Positions 49,449 through 58,885 of a stretch of 64,000 nt of DNA are shown one piece after another (the first letter of the stretch is position 1; each line of letters starts with the position of its first letter). The translations under genes and the position numbers were made by a program. The notes below the pieces were generated by a model, which worked only from the letters and a program-made list of their open reading frames with translations, made no database searches and was not told the origin of the DNA. This stretch comes from Taibaiella sp. (GTDB lineage Bacteria > Bacteroidota > Bacteroidia > Chitinophagales > Chitinophagaceae), in contig JAHBTQ010000003.1 in assembly GCA_019638495.1 (NCBI GenBank), forward strand, positions 124,001 to 188,000. Reading direction: 5' to 3'.

Positions 49449-51320
49449 ATGCCGGGTGTCAATGGAAAAAATATCGTTGTTTCAATCCTGGTGGTCGTAG
49501 CCGGCTTTTGCAATGTTCACGCGCAGGTAATTACGACCATTGCCGGCAATGGCTCTACTGTTCCGAGTGGCGATGGCGGACCTGCTACTACAGCAGGTAT
49601 GACCTTTCCCGGGCATTTGTATGCAGATGTATATGGTAATGTGTTCCTTTGTTCGGGTGCAAGGGTTCGCAAAATTGACACCTCAGGTATCATTACAAAT
49701 TTTGCCGGCGGCGGCTCGGGTGACGATGGCGGGCTAGCTACAGATGCATTTCTTGGCACGACTTCAGGCATCACAATTGATGCGGCGGGCAACCATTTTT
49801 TCAACAGTGGTAACAGGGTACGTAAAATAAACGGCACGGGAATAATCAGTACAGTGGCGGGCACCGGCGTGGCTGGCTATGCCGGCGATGGTGGACCTGC
49901 CACAGCGGCGCAGCTCATGGCAGCTATTCATACAACGTTTGATGCTACAGGCAATATGTATATTACTTCTGTGGCCCATATCAGGAAGGTGGATACAGAT
50001 GGTATTATAACCACCATAGCAGGCAATAATGTGCCAGGATATAGCGGCGATGGCGGATCTGCCACTGCAGCTCAGATATATGGCGCAGGTTTTATTGCTG
50101 TTGACATGTTAGGTAATATCTACTTTGCGGACGGCCAAAATAACCGTATAAGAAAAATAGATGCAGCGGGCATTATTACCACCGTAGCTGGCAATGGCAT
50201 GCCGGGGTATAGTGGAGATGGTGGGCCAGCTACTGCGGCCTCATTGTTCCACCCCGTGGGGCTGGTTTTAGACAATTGGGGATCCATATATATAGGTGAT
50301 TATGATAACCATCGGGTGCGGAAGGTCGACAACTCGGGAATTATTACCTCCGTTGCGGGAACGGGTAGCCCTGGTTTTGGTGGCGATGGCGGTTTAGCAA
50401 CTTCTGCGGTTCTTAATGGTCCACTTAGTATTGCGATAAACCAGGCTGGAACCATCTTTATTTCTGACAAATACAACTACCGGGTGCGGAAGATAACCAT
50501 GCCGAACAGTGTGCCTTACTTTTTATCGGGCAGTATAGCCCATCTCACAGCCTGTGGCGAGTACAACCCGATAGACGCGCTGCTGGGAGTAATGGATAGC
50601 AATACCACCCAGGCGCTCACATGGGCGCTGGTATCGCCACCGGCCCATGGCACAGTGGCTGCGGCGTATACCGCTGCTGCTACGGTTAGTGTTCTCACTC
50701 CATCGGGCCTGGGCTACACGCCGTTGGCCGGTTACCTGGGGCCGGATGCATTTAGTGTGCGGGTAACAGATGGTGTAGATGCAGATACCATAACCATAGC
50801 GGTAGATGTGCAGGTCTATCCCTCGGCCACGCCCATCACAGGTGCAGATACGATATGCATAGGCGGGTCCGCGACGCTGACAGGCCCCCTGGTAAGTGGT
50901 GGCAGTGCGACGTGGAGCAGCCCGCATAGCACGGTAACGGTAGGCGCCGGCACAGGTATTGTAACCGGCTTAACCGCCGGAACGGCAGTGATTAGCTATA
51001 CGCTTACCAACTATTGCGGCTCGTCTACGGCCGCGCACACGATGACAGTACTGGCTCCTGCCGATTGCCCCACAGGCATAGGTACTGTTACAGCAAATAA
51101 CATAAGTATCTTCCCTAACCCTAACACAGGCAGCTTCACGCTGCAAATGTCGGCGTATGCGGAAGGCTACGTAAACATTACTGACATGACGGGCAGAAAA
51201 GTAAAGGAGTTAACGGCAAGACCTAATGCGGACGTTAACCTCAATGTGCCTCCAGGGGGCTATGTAATAGAAGTGGTGACAGCCGGTGAGCGGTGGTATG
51301 GAAAGGTAGTGGTGAGGTAG
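49449..51320 (+). CDS. Secreted NHL-repeat propeller protein with T9SS type A sorting domain
   Basis: A 623-residue exported protein. Signal peptide about 1-26 (ending VHAQ). Residues about 27-350 hold six or so NHL repeats built on IITTIAGNGxxGYSGDGGPATAAxL with NRIRKID/HRVRKVD, predicting a beta-propeller. Residues about 355-540 are Ig-like/cadherin-type domains. The last 80 residues (NNISIFPNPNTGSFTLQMSAYAEGYVNITDMTGRKVKEL ... GGYVIEVVTAGERWYGKVVVR) form a type A C-terminal secretion signal of the type IX system, removed at the outer membrane with surface attachment or release. The cargo's biochemical role is unknown. Confidence 0.92.
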   Translation: MPGVNGKNIVVSILVVVAGFCNVHAQVITTIAGNGSTVPSGDGGPATTAGMTFPGHLYADVYGNVFLCSGARVRKIDTSGIITNFAGGGSGDDGGLATDAFLGTTSGITIDAAGNHFFNSGNRVRKINGTGIISTVAGTGVAGYAGDGGPATAAQLMAAIHTTFDATGNMYITSVAHIRKVDTDGIITTIAGNNVPGYSGDGGSATAAQIYGAGFIAVDMLGNIYFADGQNNRIRKIDAAGIITTVAGNGMPGYSGDGGPATAASLFHPVGLVLDNWGSIYIGDYDNHRVRKVDNSGIITSVAGTGSPGFGGDGGLATSAVLNGPLSIAINQAGTIFISDKYNYRVRKITMPNSVPYFLSGSIAHLTACGEYNPIDALLGVMDSNTTQALTWALVSPPAHGTVAAAYTAAATVSVLTPSGLGYTPLAGYLGPDAFSVRVTDGVDADTITIAVDVQVYPSATPITGADTICIGGSATLTGPLVSGGSATWSSPHSTVTVGAGTGIVTGLTAGTAVISYTLTNYCGSSTAAHTMTVLAPADCPTGIGTVTANNISIFPNPNTGSFTLQMSAYAEGYVNITDMTGRKVKELTARPNADVNLNVPPGGYVIEVVTAGERWYGKVVVR

Positions 51321-51375
51321 AACCGGTACCACAATTTTTTAGAAGTTCCTGACAAACTATCCTGTCAACCGCCGA

Positions 51376-51960
51376 CTAATTAAGCTGCGGATCTGTGGGG
51401 ATATGCGCCAGGTGGGCGTATTTCCTGCCCAAAGATTCTATCGCCTTTTTCCATACATCGTCATGGCAGGTGCCAAACAGGATGTCAGGATTAGCGTCAG
51501 TGACCAGCCATGAGCCTTCTTTTATTTCGCTTTGCAGCTGGCCTGGTCCCCAACCGGAATAGCCGAGAAAAAGACGCACATCGGCATCGTCACAAACGTT
51601 ACTGGTGCTGAGATTGTGCAGGTCATCGAACGAACCGCCCCAGTAGATGCCATTAGCAATCTTCTTGCCATGGCCCAGTTTTCCCGGAATGCGGTGCAGC
51701 ATATGCAGTGTGTCATTTTGCACAGGACCACCCTTGAAGACCATGGGCCCGTTAGAAGGCATACCATGCACAAGTTTGTTCAGTTGTATATCAGTGGGTT
51801 GGTTCAGAACAAATCCCACAGAGCCTTCTTCACCATGTTCGCACAGCAAGATGACTGAACGGGTGAAGTTGGTATCGGTCAGCAGAGGCTCTGCAATCAG
51901 CAATTGGCCGGGCCTTGGCTCGGTGGCTGTCAAAGGGGGATAAATGCTGAATTCCTTCAT
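51376..51960 (-). CDS. YqgE/AlgH family protein
   Basis: A 194-residue YqgE-type protein: PGQLLIAEPLLTDTNFTRSVILLCEHGEEGSVGFVLNQPTD, then GGPVQNDTLHMLHRIP, and LFLGYSGWGPGQLQSEIKEGSWLV. All conserved blocks are present. The family was linked to alginate regulation in Pseudomonas as AlgH, but biochemical function is unsettled. Convergent with the NHL-repeat gene. In most genomes it neighbours ruvX; here it does not. Confidence 0.94.
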   Translation of the reverse strand: MKEFSIYPPLTATEPRPGQLLIAEPLLTDTNFTRSVILLCEHGEEGSVGFVLNQPTDIQLNKLVHGMPSNGPMVFKGGPVQNDTLHMLHRIPGKLGHGKKIANGIYWGGSFDDLHNLSTSNVCDDADVRLFLGYSGWGPGQLQSEIKEGSWLVTDANPDILFGTCHDDVWKKAIESLGRKYAHLAHIPTDPQLN

Positions 51961-52178
51961 TGGCTCTTAGCTTTGGTTCGCTTTTTAAATTTAGCGAAAA
52001 AAAACACAAATGCAAAAGGTTTCCTAAATTTTTGTGAACTACTAACGTTTCGGCTTCCTGCTACGCCACAAGTGGTGCGATTGATGGCTGGACTGATTAA
52101 CCGGCAGGTACTAATTTTTTTCGCGCCTGGCTTTCTACTTCAATATACGAATTTTCAACGGCTGCGGTTGTCATGAAC

Positions 52179-52186
52179 TATATTTG
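52179..52186 (+). promoter_or_regulatory. TAnnTTTG -7 element for the RluA gene
   Basis: TATATTTG, full consensus, four bases before the ATG at 52191. It lies inside the longer open frame (from 52173), so the ATG at 52173 cannot be the start for this promoter. Confidence 0.55.
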
Positions 52187-52190
52187 CCCC

Positions 52191-53273
52191 ATGCCTGCAG
52201 ATATTGAGACAGAAGACATATGGGATGATGAAGACCCGGAAGCCGAGGTGACCGAAAGTGATGGCGAGCCTGTGGAGCGTATGCGTATCGTAGCCGAAAA
52301 GCGCCAGGAGCCGTTGCGTATAGACAAATTCCTGATGAACAGGCTGGAGGGTGCAACGCGCAACAAGATTCAGCAAGCTATTGACGATGGTTTTATCATA
52401 GTGAATGACCACCCGGTTAAGGCCAACTACAAGGTGAGGCCCGGCGACACAATAGTAGTATTTGAGACGCGCAGGCCTGAATCGCAGGAGATACTTCCGG
52501 AGGAAATGCCGCTAAGTATAGCTTATGAAGATGAAAGTATGCTCATCATCAACAAGCCGGCAGGCATGGTGGTTCACCCCGGGTGTGGAAATTATTCGGG
52601 CACATTGGTGAATGGACTGTCATTTTACTTGCAGAAAGAAGAAGTGCAAATCGACAACCTGTACAGGGTGGGCCTGGTGCACCGCATAGATAAGGACACA
52701 ACCGGACTGCTGGTCATTGCCAAGACTGATGACGCTATGACAAAGCTGGCGGCACAGTTTAAGAAACATACAGTGTACCGGCGCTACATAGCACTGGTAT
52801 GGGGCGACCTGCCTGAAGATGAAGGCACGATACAGGCGCACATTGGCCGCAATCTGAGATTCAGGAAGATCATGGATGCCTTCCCTGATGGCGACTATGG
52901 GAAGGACGCGATAACGCACTACAAGGTACTGGAACGTTTCAACTACACGACGCTTGTGGAACTGAGACTGGAGACCGGGCGCACACACCAGATACGCGTG
53001 CACATGAAGTACATAGGGCATCCGCTATTCAATGATGCTACCTATGGCGGGGATAGGATTGTGAAAGGTACCGTGTTCAGTAAGTACAAGCAGTTTATTG
53101 ATAATTGTTTTGAGATATTGCCGCGTCATGCCCTGCATGCAAAGGAACTGGGACTGAGGCATCCGGTAACAAATGAGTGGATACAGTTTGACTCAGAGAT
53201 GCCCGCAGATATGGCCGAGGTAATAGAGAAGTGGCGTAACTATGTGAGTGGCCGGAAAAATGCCGGCGCCTAA
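52191..53273 (+). CDS. RluA-family pseudouridine synthase (RluD-like)
   Basis: A 360-residue synthase. N-terminal acidic stretch, S4 RNA-binding domain (LRIDKFLMNRLEGATRNKIQQAIDDGFIIVNDHPVKANYKVRPGD, about 40-90), then the catalytic RluA domain: YEDESMLIINKPAGMVVHPG, VHRIDKDTTGLLVIAKTD (catalytic Asp after HRID, in the HRLDxxTSG motif) and LETGRTHQIRVHMKYIGHPLFND. It isomerises uridine in 23S rRNA (RluD-like targets at 1911/1915/1917 are likely but not provable). ATG at 52191 is chosen over 52173 because of the promoter at 52179. Twenty-two bases ahead of the queuosine transporter gene. Confidence 0.94.
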   Translation: MPADIETEDIWDDEDPEAEVTESDGEPVERMRIVAEKRQEPLRIDKFLMNRLEGATRNKIQQAIDDGFIIVNDHPVKANYKVRPGDTIVVFETRRPESQEILPEEMPLSIAYEDESMLIINKPAGMVVHPGCGNYSGTLVNGLSFYLQKEEVQIDNLYRVGLVHRIDKDTTGLLVIAKTDDAMTKLAAQFKKHTVYRRYIALVWGDLPEDEGTIQAHIGRNLRFRKIMDAFPDGDYGKDAITHYKVLERFNYTTLVELRLETGRTHQIRVHMKYIGHPLFNDATYGGDRIVKGTVFSKYKQFIDNCFEILPRHALHAKELGLRHPVTNEWIQFDSEMPADMAEVIEKWRNYVSGRKNAGA

Positions 53274-53295
53274 CAACTTATAACACACCGGAAAC

Positions 53296-54081
53296 ATGAT
53301 TCATAAGATACTTGCCGACAAGCCGACGAAGCTTTTTGTAATCATCACAGCTTTTTTTGTGGCCAACGCGCTCATTGCGGAGTGCATTGGGGGTAAGTTG
53401 TTTTCGCTGGAGAAAGTGCTGGGACTGGCACCGCACCCGTTTTCTTTACTGGGAGAAGATGGACTAACCTATACGCTAACGTGCGGTGTGCTGCTGTGGC
53501 CGCTGGAGTTTATAGTGACGGACGTGGTGAATGAGTATTATGGGCCTAAGGCAGTGCGCCGTATTTCCTACATCGCAGTGGGTCTTATCTGTTATGCGTT
53601 TCTGATGTTTTATGCAGCTATAGAGATAGCACCGGACACATCATTCTGGACGGGTAGCCAGGCACAAAATGGCGTACCTGATATGCAGGCCGCATTCAAC
53701 GGCATCTTTGGTCAGGGCATGTGGATCATTGCCGGTAGCTTGTCGGCCTTTCTTGTGAGCCAGGTGGTGGATGTGTGGGTCTTTCACCGGATAAAGAAAG
53801 CGACGGGCGAGAAAAAAGTATGGCTGCGCGCAACAGGGTCTACCATAGTATCGCAACTTGTAGACAGCTTCATTGTATTGTTCATTGCCTTCAAAATAGG
53901 AAAGGGCTGGAGCTACCAGCGCGTGGTAGCCATTTGCCTTGTGAACTACTCGTATAAATTTGTAATGGCGGTGGTGCTGACGCCGCTGATCTACGCCATG
54001 GAAAGGGGTATAGACCGCTACCTGGGCGATAAGGTTGCGCATGAAATGCGCCAGGCAGCTATGGGCAAGATAGCTGAATAA
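53296..54081 (+). CDS. Queuosine precursor transporter (YhhQ/VUT family)
   Basis: A 261-residue membrane protein with about six TM helices (for example 15-38, 60-90 region, LICYAFLMFYAAIEIA, IAGSLSAFLVSQVVDVWVFHRI, SQLVDSFIVLFIAFKI, and a C-terminal VMAVVLTPLIYAM). The signatures FVTDVVNEYYGP and SQVVDVWVFHRIK, and LRATGSTIVSQLVDSFIVLFIAF, are those of the YhhQ/VUT family that imports queuosine precursors (7-cyano/7-aminomethyl-7-deazaguanine). No queuosine biosynthesis genes or riboswitch are visible nearby, so it may serve salvage. Co-transcribed with the RluA-like gene. Confidence 0.93.
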   Translation: MIHKILADKPTKLFVIITAFFVANALIAECIGGKLFSLEKVLGLAPHPFSLLGEDGLTYTLTCGVLLWPLEFIVTDVVNEYYGPKAVRRISYIAVGLICYAFLMFYAAIEIAPDTSFWTGSQAQNGVPDMQAAFNGIFGQGMWIIAGSLSAFLVSQVVDVWVFHRIKKATGEKKVWLRATGSTIVSQLVDSFIVLFIAFKIGKGWSYQRVVAICLVNYSYKFVMAVVLTPLIYAMERGIDRYLGDKVAHEMRQAAMGKIAE

Positions 54082-54283
54082 CAATTGTGGCAGGTGTCAA
54101 AAAAAACCGGGCGTTTGGAAATTACCCTACATAGCTCCTTCTTTCGCGAACGCTCACTGGCGTCGCAAATGTGATCTGCTTTTTTTGCCTGATTCAGAAA
54201 ACAGGTGTTTTTGCGTGGTAATTGGTGAAACATAGAGAAGACTTTTGTGGTATTAGCTATTTAACCAATAAAAATCACCACAC

Positions 54284-55690
54284 ATGCGCTTCTCAAAAAT
54301 CTATTCAGGACTTCTTTTGGCGGCCGCCGGGCTGTCACTAACAATGTGTAACAGCGCTGATGAAAGCGCGCAACTATCCTCACAACAGGGGATTTTCGAC
54401 TTTAAGGCATCGCCTGACGTGCCAACAGATATTGACGCCGGGGCCACCGATACGGCGCTGGCTGCCTATGCCTGGCAGGAGTTCCTGGCGCTCAACTGGA
54501 AATCGACTTACGACAAGGATGGCCATAAGGGAGAGCCTGACCTAACCTGGACTTACGCCAGCGACACGCTGCCCCAGACTGCCACAGTGGTATGGGAGAC
54601 TTATGCGCACCGGTCGGAACTATCGCCGTATGAGTATCCGATGCGCCCGTTCGATTCTGCTTGCAAATATTCTTACCGTTATACGCCAAAGCCGGGCGCT
54701 AACTCACCCAGCTTTGGCCTGCTGCACAACCTTGATGAGACAAGCGAAATAGGCTCGTGCAACCTGGTAGCATTTGCTGATAGCCAAAACCTTTATACAG
54801 ACACCTTCAGGGTAAGATACCAGGCTAAAGTAAACAGGACGGAGTATGATTATATACGCAACACCTTCCCTACGCAAGACTCATTGAGCAATACCGTGGC
54901 AAGGACACAGAATTATCTAAAGGCACGATATAAAGACTCTACATACACGCCGTCAGCGCCCTTGCTGACCCTTCCTGATGGGTCTATAGAAGTGAAAACC
55001 GCATGGAGGCCGTTAGGGAAAAATGACGACCCATCGAAATTCCTCACGAGGACTGTAATTGATTACTCTTCAAACCCGGTCAACAATGTCTTCACCTATA
55101 CTAACAAAACTTATGGGCTAATAGGTATACACATTATCCATAAGTCCAAAAATCACCCTTCATTCGTTTTTGCTACATGGGAGCATATAGGTGTTATGGA
55201 AGATCGTATGCGCTACATATTGCTCACAGACAATGCAGAATATGATACCCTGGGATATAGGGTGCCACTTCGTGCGCATCCTATACCTATCATTTCTATG
55301 ATCTCTACAGACTATGTGCATCAGAACTTATTGCCTTCTAAGTCGGTTTGGCAAAACTATCGACTTGTGGGTGTGCAGGGAACGCCGAATAATAATGTGG
55401 CCACGCCTAATTTCTTTCTTTCTAACTATGTTATCGAATCGGACTCATTGCTGGCATTTTTCCATGGCTCAGGTTTTGCCGATCCGTTCAATGCCGAGCC
55501 CAATGTGTTTTATAACAACAGCCTGTATAGCGTAGGAGGCTGCCAGGGCTGCCACGGTGGTGGTGCACAACACACAGGCACCGATTTTTCATTTATTGTA
55601 AACTCGCCCAACCTTGCTCCTGATGCCGTAGCAGGAAAGCCGGTAGGAGGTGTAACGAAACTGCAACTTTTGAAACAGCGTCTGAAATAG
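54284..55690 (+). CDS. Lipoprotein with a single CxxCH haem-like motif
   Basis: A 468-residue exported protein. The signal peptide ends at a lipobox-like LSLTMC (C22), so it is probably a lipoprotein. The body has no recognised domain: it contains WQEFLALNWKS and many Trp/Tyr positions typical of globular periplasmic proteins. Near the C-terminus GGCQGCHGGGAQH carries C420-Q-G-C423-H424, a possible monohaem c-type attachment site, followed by a HTGTDFSFIV stretch. It could be an electron carrier or a haem-dependent enzyme. It is preceded by a 200-base gap and ended by a strong terminator. Confidence 0.7.
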   Translation: MRFSKIYSGLLLAAAGLSLTMCNSADESAQLSSQQGIFDFKASPDVPTDIDAGATDTALAAYAWQEFLALNWKSTYDKDGHKGEPDLTWTYASDTLPQTATVVWETYAHRSELSPYEYPMRPFDSACKYSYRYTPKPGANSPSFGLLHNLDETSEIGSCNLVAFADSQNLYTDTFRVRYQAKVNRTEYDYIRNTFPTQDSLSNTVARTQNYLKARYKDSTYTPSAPLLTLPDGSIEVKTAWRPLGKNDDPSKFLTRTVIDYSSNPVNNVFTYTNKTYGLIGIHIIHKSKNHPSFVFATWEHIGVMEDRMRYILLTDNAEYDTLGYRVPLRAHPIPIISMISTDYVHQNLLPSKSVWQNYRLVGVQGTPNNNVATPNFFLSNYVIESDSLLAFFHGSGFADPFNAEPNVFYNNSLYSVGGCQGCHGGGAQHTGTDFSFIVNSPNLAPDAVAGKPVGGVTKLQLLKQRLK

Positions 55691-55799
55691 AAATACCACA
55701 GTAGCTGACTTCTTGTAAGCGGGACGTTGGCAGCTATGGGGCCAGGAAAGTAGAAATCGGAAAAGCCTAAGTCGGATTAGCAAGTAACGAACATAAAAA

Positions 55800-55819
55800 T
55801 AGAGGGGCAAGCCCCTCTA
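55800..55819. terminator. Bidirectional intrinsic terminator
   Basis: A perfect stem TAGAGGGGC/GCCCCTCTA with loop AA, T-rich on both sides (ATTTTTTG on plus; ATTTTTATG on minus). It ends both converging genes, and the minus-strand DUF885 stop codon (55817-55819) lies inside the stem. Confidence 0.88.
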
Positions 55820-57586
55820 TTTTTTGCTCCATTTTTCCAGCTTGTTGCTGAGGACATTTAATGGTACACAGCCGTCTTTTAATACCTCGTCGTGGAAAGA
55901 GGCGATGTTGAATTTGTCGCCCAACAGTTGTTTGTATTTTGCCCGTTCGCTGAGGATAGCAAGCTGGCCGATCTTGTAGGACAAAGCCTGGCCCGGTATG
56001 GCCATGTAACGTTCAATCTCGGCAGTTGCCTCTGCCTCACTTACCAGTTCATGTGCCATCATGTATTTGATCGCATCTTCGCGGGTCATGTTTTTGTAGT
56101 GCAGGCCAACGTCTACCACGAGGCGGATGGCACGATGGATGCCGTCGCTAAGGTGCCCGAAGTATTGGTAGGGGTCGTTGTACAAGCCCAGTTCGGTGCC
56201 CAATGTTTCACTGTAATGTGCCCAGCCCTCTCCATAAGCGCCGTACCATAGGAAGCGCCTGAATGCGGGCAAGTCTTTATTCTCCTGCTGCAGTGATATC
56301 TGGTAGTGGTGGCCGGGAATGGCCTCGTGCAGAAACAGTGTGGCCATGGCTACACTGTTGTACTTTGAAGCATCCACCACAGGCACGTAGAATATGCCGG
56401 GGCGAGTGCCATCTTCGGAGCCGGGATTATATTCAGCACTTGCTGACGCTGCGCGGAAAGCCTCAGTCTGGCGGATTGTAAAGGCGGTTTTTGGGGTTTT
56501 GTTGAACAGCTTTGGTAATAGCGGGTCTTCCTGTTTCTTTATGTTGCGGAAGCTGTCGAGGACTTGTGACGCTTCGGTGAATGGAAAAAACTTCCTGTCT
56601 TCGCCCAGGTATTTGAAGAACGCTTTCAGGTCGCCTGCGAAGCCTACCTTTTCACGCACCTTGTTCATTTCGGCTTCTGTTCTTGCTACTTCACGAATTC
56701 CGATTTCGTAGATGCTATCCGGAGATAGGGTAGTAGTGGTCCAGTACCTGACGCAATAGTTATAGTACTGCAGGCCATCAGGGATGTTAATGATACCACT
56801 ACCAGGGCGGGCTTTAGGGAGGTAGTCGCGCTCCATAAAATGGTGAAGCTTGACGTAAGTGGGGTTAACCACATTGTGGATCATAGATGTAAATGCCGCA
56901 GTAAGGCGCTGCTTATCTTCAGGGCTGAAGTCTGCTGGCATTGACTTTATGGGGCCATAAAAAATGCTGGTGGTATCATTTGCTACAACGACATCACGAA
57001 GCTGAGGCAGTACCTTTTTGACAAGGGTTTTGGGAAGCACCCATCCCATGTCAATGCCCAATCGCATATTGCGGATCGCGGTGTCGGCCCAGGCGGGGAA
57101 TACTGAAATGCGTTTGAGCCAGTTATCATAATCCGCAACAGTTTTGAACGGCTGATTGCCGCTGCCGGAACCGAGTTGTGGCAAATCGAGCGTGAAACCC
57201 CAGAACTGGTTAATGGGCATGAGGTGCGTGGGAAACTTCAGCCCTTCCAGACCCATAGTCATTTCATAGGATAGCAGTTGCAGACTGAGTTTGTTGTCGT
57301 CTGACATTCCGGTCGTATCTATTGCCTGTGCTGCATCCAGGTATTTTTGATAAAAGCGACCAAGGCTGTCGCGGAAGCCCTGGGCTATTGTTATGGTCAT
57401 GCGGTCGTTATAGCGATTATCGCCGTAACCGGTGGCCTCAATGGGGAACAATTGCAGTCGTTCTTCCCAATAGGCGCTGAGCACACTATCGAGTTTTGGA
57501 GCATGTTTTTGTTCAATTTTTTTTATATCGCTGTTGCAGGATGCAAAGGCTACAAGCAGACCGGCTATTGCGGTAATTTTTTTCAT
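55817..57586 (-). CDS. DUF885 family lipoprotein, putative metallopeptidase
   Basis: A 589-residue protein starting at the ATG at 57586 (MKKITAIAGLLVAFASCNS); the lipobox F-A-S-C gives C17 as lipidation site. The frame is open further upstream without a better start. The DUF885 hallmark LHEAIPGHHYQISLQ (HExxxxHH, zinc-ligand type) and GEGWAHYSETLG are present, as are the second acidic region and the C-terminal VSEAEATAEIERYMAIPGQALSYKIGQ. The family is thought to be periplasmic metallopeptidases related to M1/M32-like folds, but substrates are unclear. Its stop codon sits inside the terminator stem. Confidence 0.92.
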   Translation of the reverse strand: MKKITAIAGLLVAFASCNSDIKKIEQKHAPKLDSVLSAYWEERLQLFPIEATGYGDNRYNDRMTITIAQGFRDSLGRFYQKYLDAAQAIDTTGMSDDNKLSLQLLSYEMTMGLEGLKFPTHLMPINQFWGFTLDLPQLGSGSGNQPFKTVADYDNWLKRISVFPAWADTAIRNMRLGIDMGWVLPKTLVKKVLPQLRDVVVANDTTSIFYGPIKSMPADFSPEDKQRLTAAFTSMIHNVVNPTYVKLHHFMERDYLPKARPGSGIINIPDGLQYYNYCVRYWTTTTLSPDSIYEIGIREVARTEAEMNKVREKVGFAGDLKAFFKYLGEDRKFFPFTEASQVLDSFRNIKKQEDPLLPKLFNKTPKTAFTIRQTEAFRAASASAEYNPGSEDGTRPGIFYVPVVDASKYNSVAMATLFLHEAIPGHHYQISLQQENKDLPAFRRFLWYGAYGEGWAHYSETLGTELGLYNDPYQYFGHLSDGIHRAIRLVVDVGLHYKNMTREDAIKYMMAHELVSEAEATAEIERYMAIPGQALSYKIGQLAILSERAKYKQLLGDKFNIASFHDEVLKDGCVPLNVLSNKLEKWSKK

Positions 57587-57843
57587 TGACAGTCTTTGTG
57601 CAAATAAAGAAGATAGCTCCCGATCAGGCATCACCTAAACCGGGTGCTTTTTGCTAAAGTACAAAACAGTGCCACGATTTTCCGTTTGGATCATTTTGGG
57701 AAAAGGACCAAGAGGTAATCGGCGAGCTGGATTTCTATCGATTCAGGCAGTTAAGAGCACACACGTGGACAGCGTTTTATCCGGTCACACAAAATCTGTC
57801 GGCGCTCTCATGCGGAGTTTCAACTTAGTTGCAGATAGCGGAT

Positions 57844-58398
57844 CTAATACAGCTCGGTTTGTACCATTGGAAGTTGCAGCAGCGCGTTCATCACCGAAAT
57901 TACCTGGGCCTCTATATTGGCGTCATTGATCTTGTTGTCGCCAATTTTCGTTTTAGCGTAAGAGATAACTAACTGAGTGTCTTCGGTAATATTTGCTTCG
58001 ATAACCCTGAGTGTCTCCAGCAGCGAGGCGTGCCCCTTGTGACCAAGTGAAGAAGCAGTGATGAGCGCAGTGGGCTTTTTGCTGAACTCGCAGGAAGATA
58101 CGGTCCAGTCTATTGCATTTTTGAGTGCGCCAGGGACGCCCATAGCATATTCAGGCGTGGATATCAGGATGTAATCAGCAGCCCTGAGCCGATGACGGAA
58201 TGCTGCAATGGCCCCCGGAGTATTTCCGGGTTCCAGGTCGGGGTTGAATTGAGGCAAGTTTGCAATTTCATCGTAGATATCTACATCGTATGCTCCGCGC
58301 CCCATATCAGCAATTGCATGTATGAGTGACAGATTGACAGAGCTGGTGCGCGTGCTTCCGCAAATTGCTATAATTTTCTTGTCGGCCATTTCGTTCAT
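57844..58398 (-). CDS. NADPH-dependent FMN reductase family protein
   Basis: A 184-residue flavodoxin-like protein: IIAICGSTRTSSVNLSLIHAIADMG (FMN phosphate-binding loop) and YILISTPEYAMGVPGALKNAIDWTVSSCEFSKKPTALITAS (FMN/NADPH region). This is the typical NADPH-dependent FMN reductase/chromate reductase/quinone reductase family, with a broad substrate range. ATGs at 58398 and 58389 are both possible starts. It is divergent from the receiver gene at 58460. The gene-free 257 bases before it (57587-57843) hold nothing I recognise. Confidence 0.92.
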   Translation of the reverse strand: MNEMADKKIIAICGSTRTSSVNLSLIHAIADMGRGAYDVDIYDEIANLPQFNPDLEPGNTPGAIAAFRHRLRAADYILISTPEYAMGVPGALKNAIDWTVSSCEFSKKPTALITASSLGHKGHASLLETLRVIEANITEDTQLVISYAKTKIGDNKINDANIEAQVISVMNALLQLPMVQTELY

Positions 58399-58429
58399 GC
58401 AATGTTAAGTAAAACCAGTGCATATTTTG

Positions 58430-58437
58430 TAGATTTG
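58430..58437 (+). promoter_or_regulatory. TAnnTTTG -7 element for the receiver-sensor pair
   Basis: TAGATTTG, full consensus, 22 bases upstream of the ATG at 58460. No clear -33. Confidence 0.5.
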
Positions 58438-58459
58438 AACGGATTGCTAAGCCGTGTAT

Positions 58460-58879
58460 ATGAGTGAAAATTTCAGGTTTGTTCTAGTGGATGATGTATC
58501 TGTCAATAATCTGCTTGTGGGTAGGATAATTCAGAAGTTGTTGCCAGGTGCATCGGTAAGCCAATTCACCGATGGGGGGCAGGCGTTTGAATTCTTGAAA
58601 GATATGGATGATGCCGACCGGGAGCATGGAAAACCCCTGGTTGTTTTACTCGATATTTATATGCCGACAATGGACGGTTGGGCCTTTCTGGATAGCTGGC
58701 AGGAACTGAGCGAGGTAAAGAAACGAGGGGTGCAGTTGTGGATATTATCATCGTCGATAAGCCCTGCAGATAGGGAGCGTGCTCGTAGCAGCAGTCTTAT
58801 TGCGGGCTATCTGTCAAAACCATTTACGGCCGAGTCTATTAACACTATTGTTCAGCATTTAGGCGCACAAGTTGCATAG
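58460..58879 (+). CDS. Stand-alone response regulator receiver (paired with the TPR-PAS protein)
   Basis: A 139-residue receiver. D11/D12 acidic pocket, phosphoacceptor D65 (VVLLDIYMPTMDGW), S97/S98 of ILSSS and K120 in YLSKPF are intact. There is no output domain. ATG at 58460 is preferred over GTG at 58454. Six bases later comes a lipoprotein-type TPR-PAS protein that contains a phosphoacceptor histidine helix but no kinase domain; the pair looks like one signalling unit in which this receiver may accept or return phosphate. Confidence 0.92.
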   Translation: MSENFRFVLVDDVSVNNLLVGRIIQKLLPGASVSQFTDGGQAFEFLKDMDDADREHGKPLVVLLDIYMPTMDGWAFLDSWQELSEVKKRGVQLWILSSSISPADRERARSSSLIAGYLSKPFTAESINTIVQHLGAQVA

Positions 58880-58885
58880 CCCGAC

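Noticed and set aside
57651..57929. 92-residue plus-strand frame
   Set aside because: Overlaps the end of the certain FMN reductase gene and has no family resemblance.
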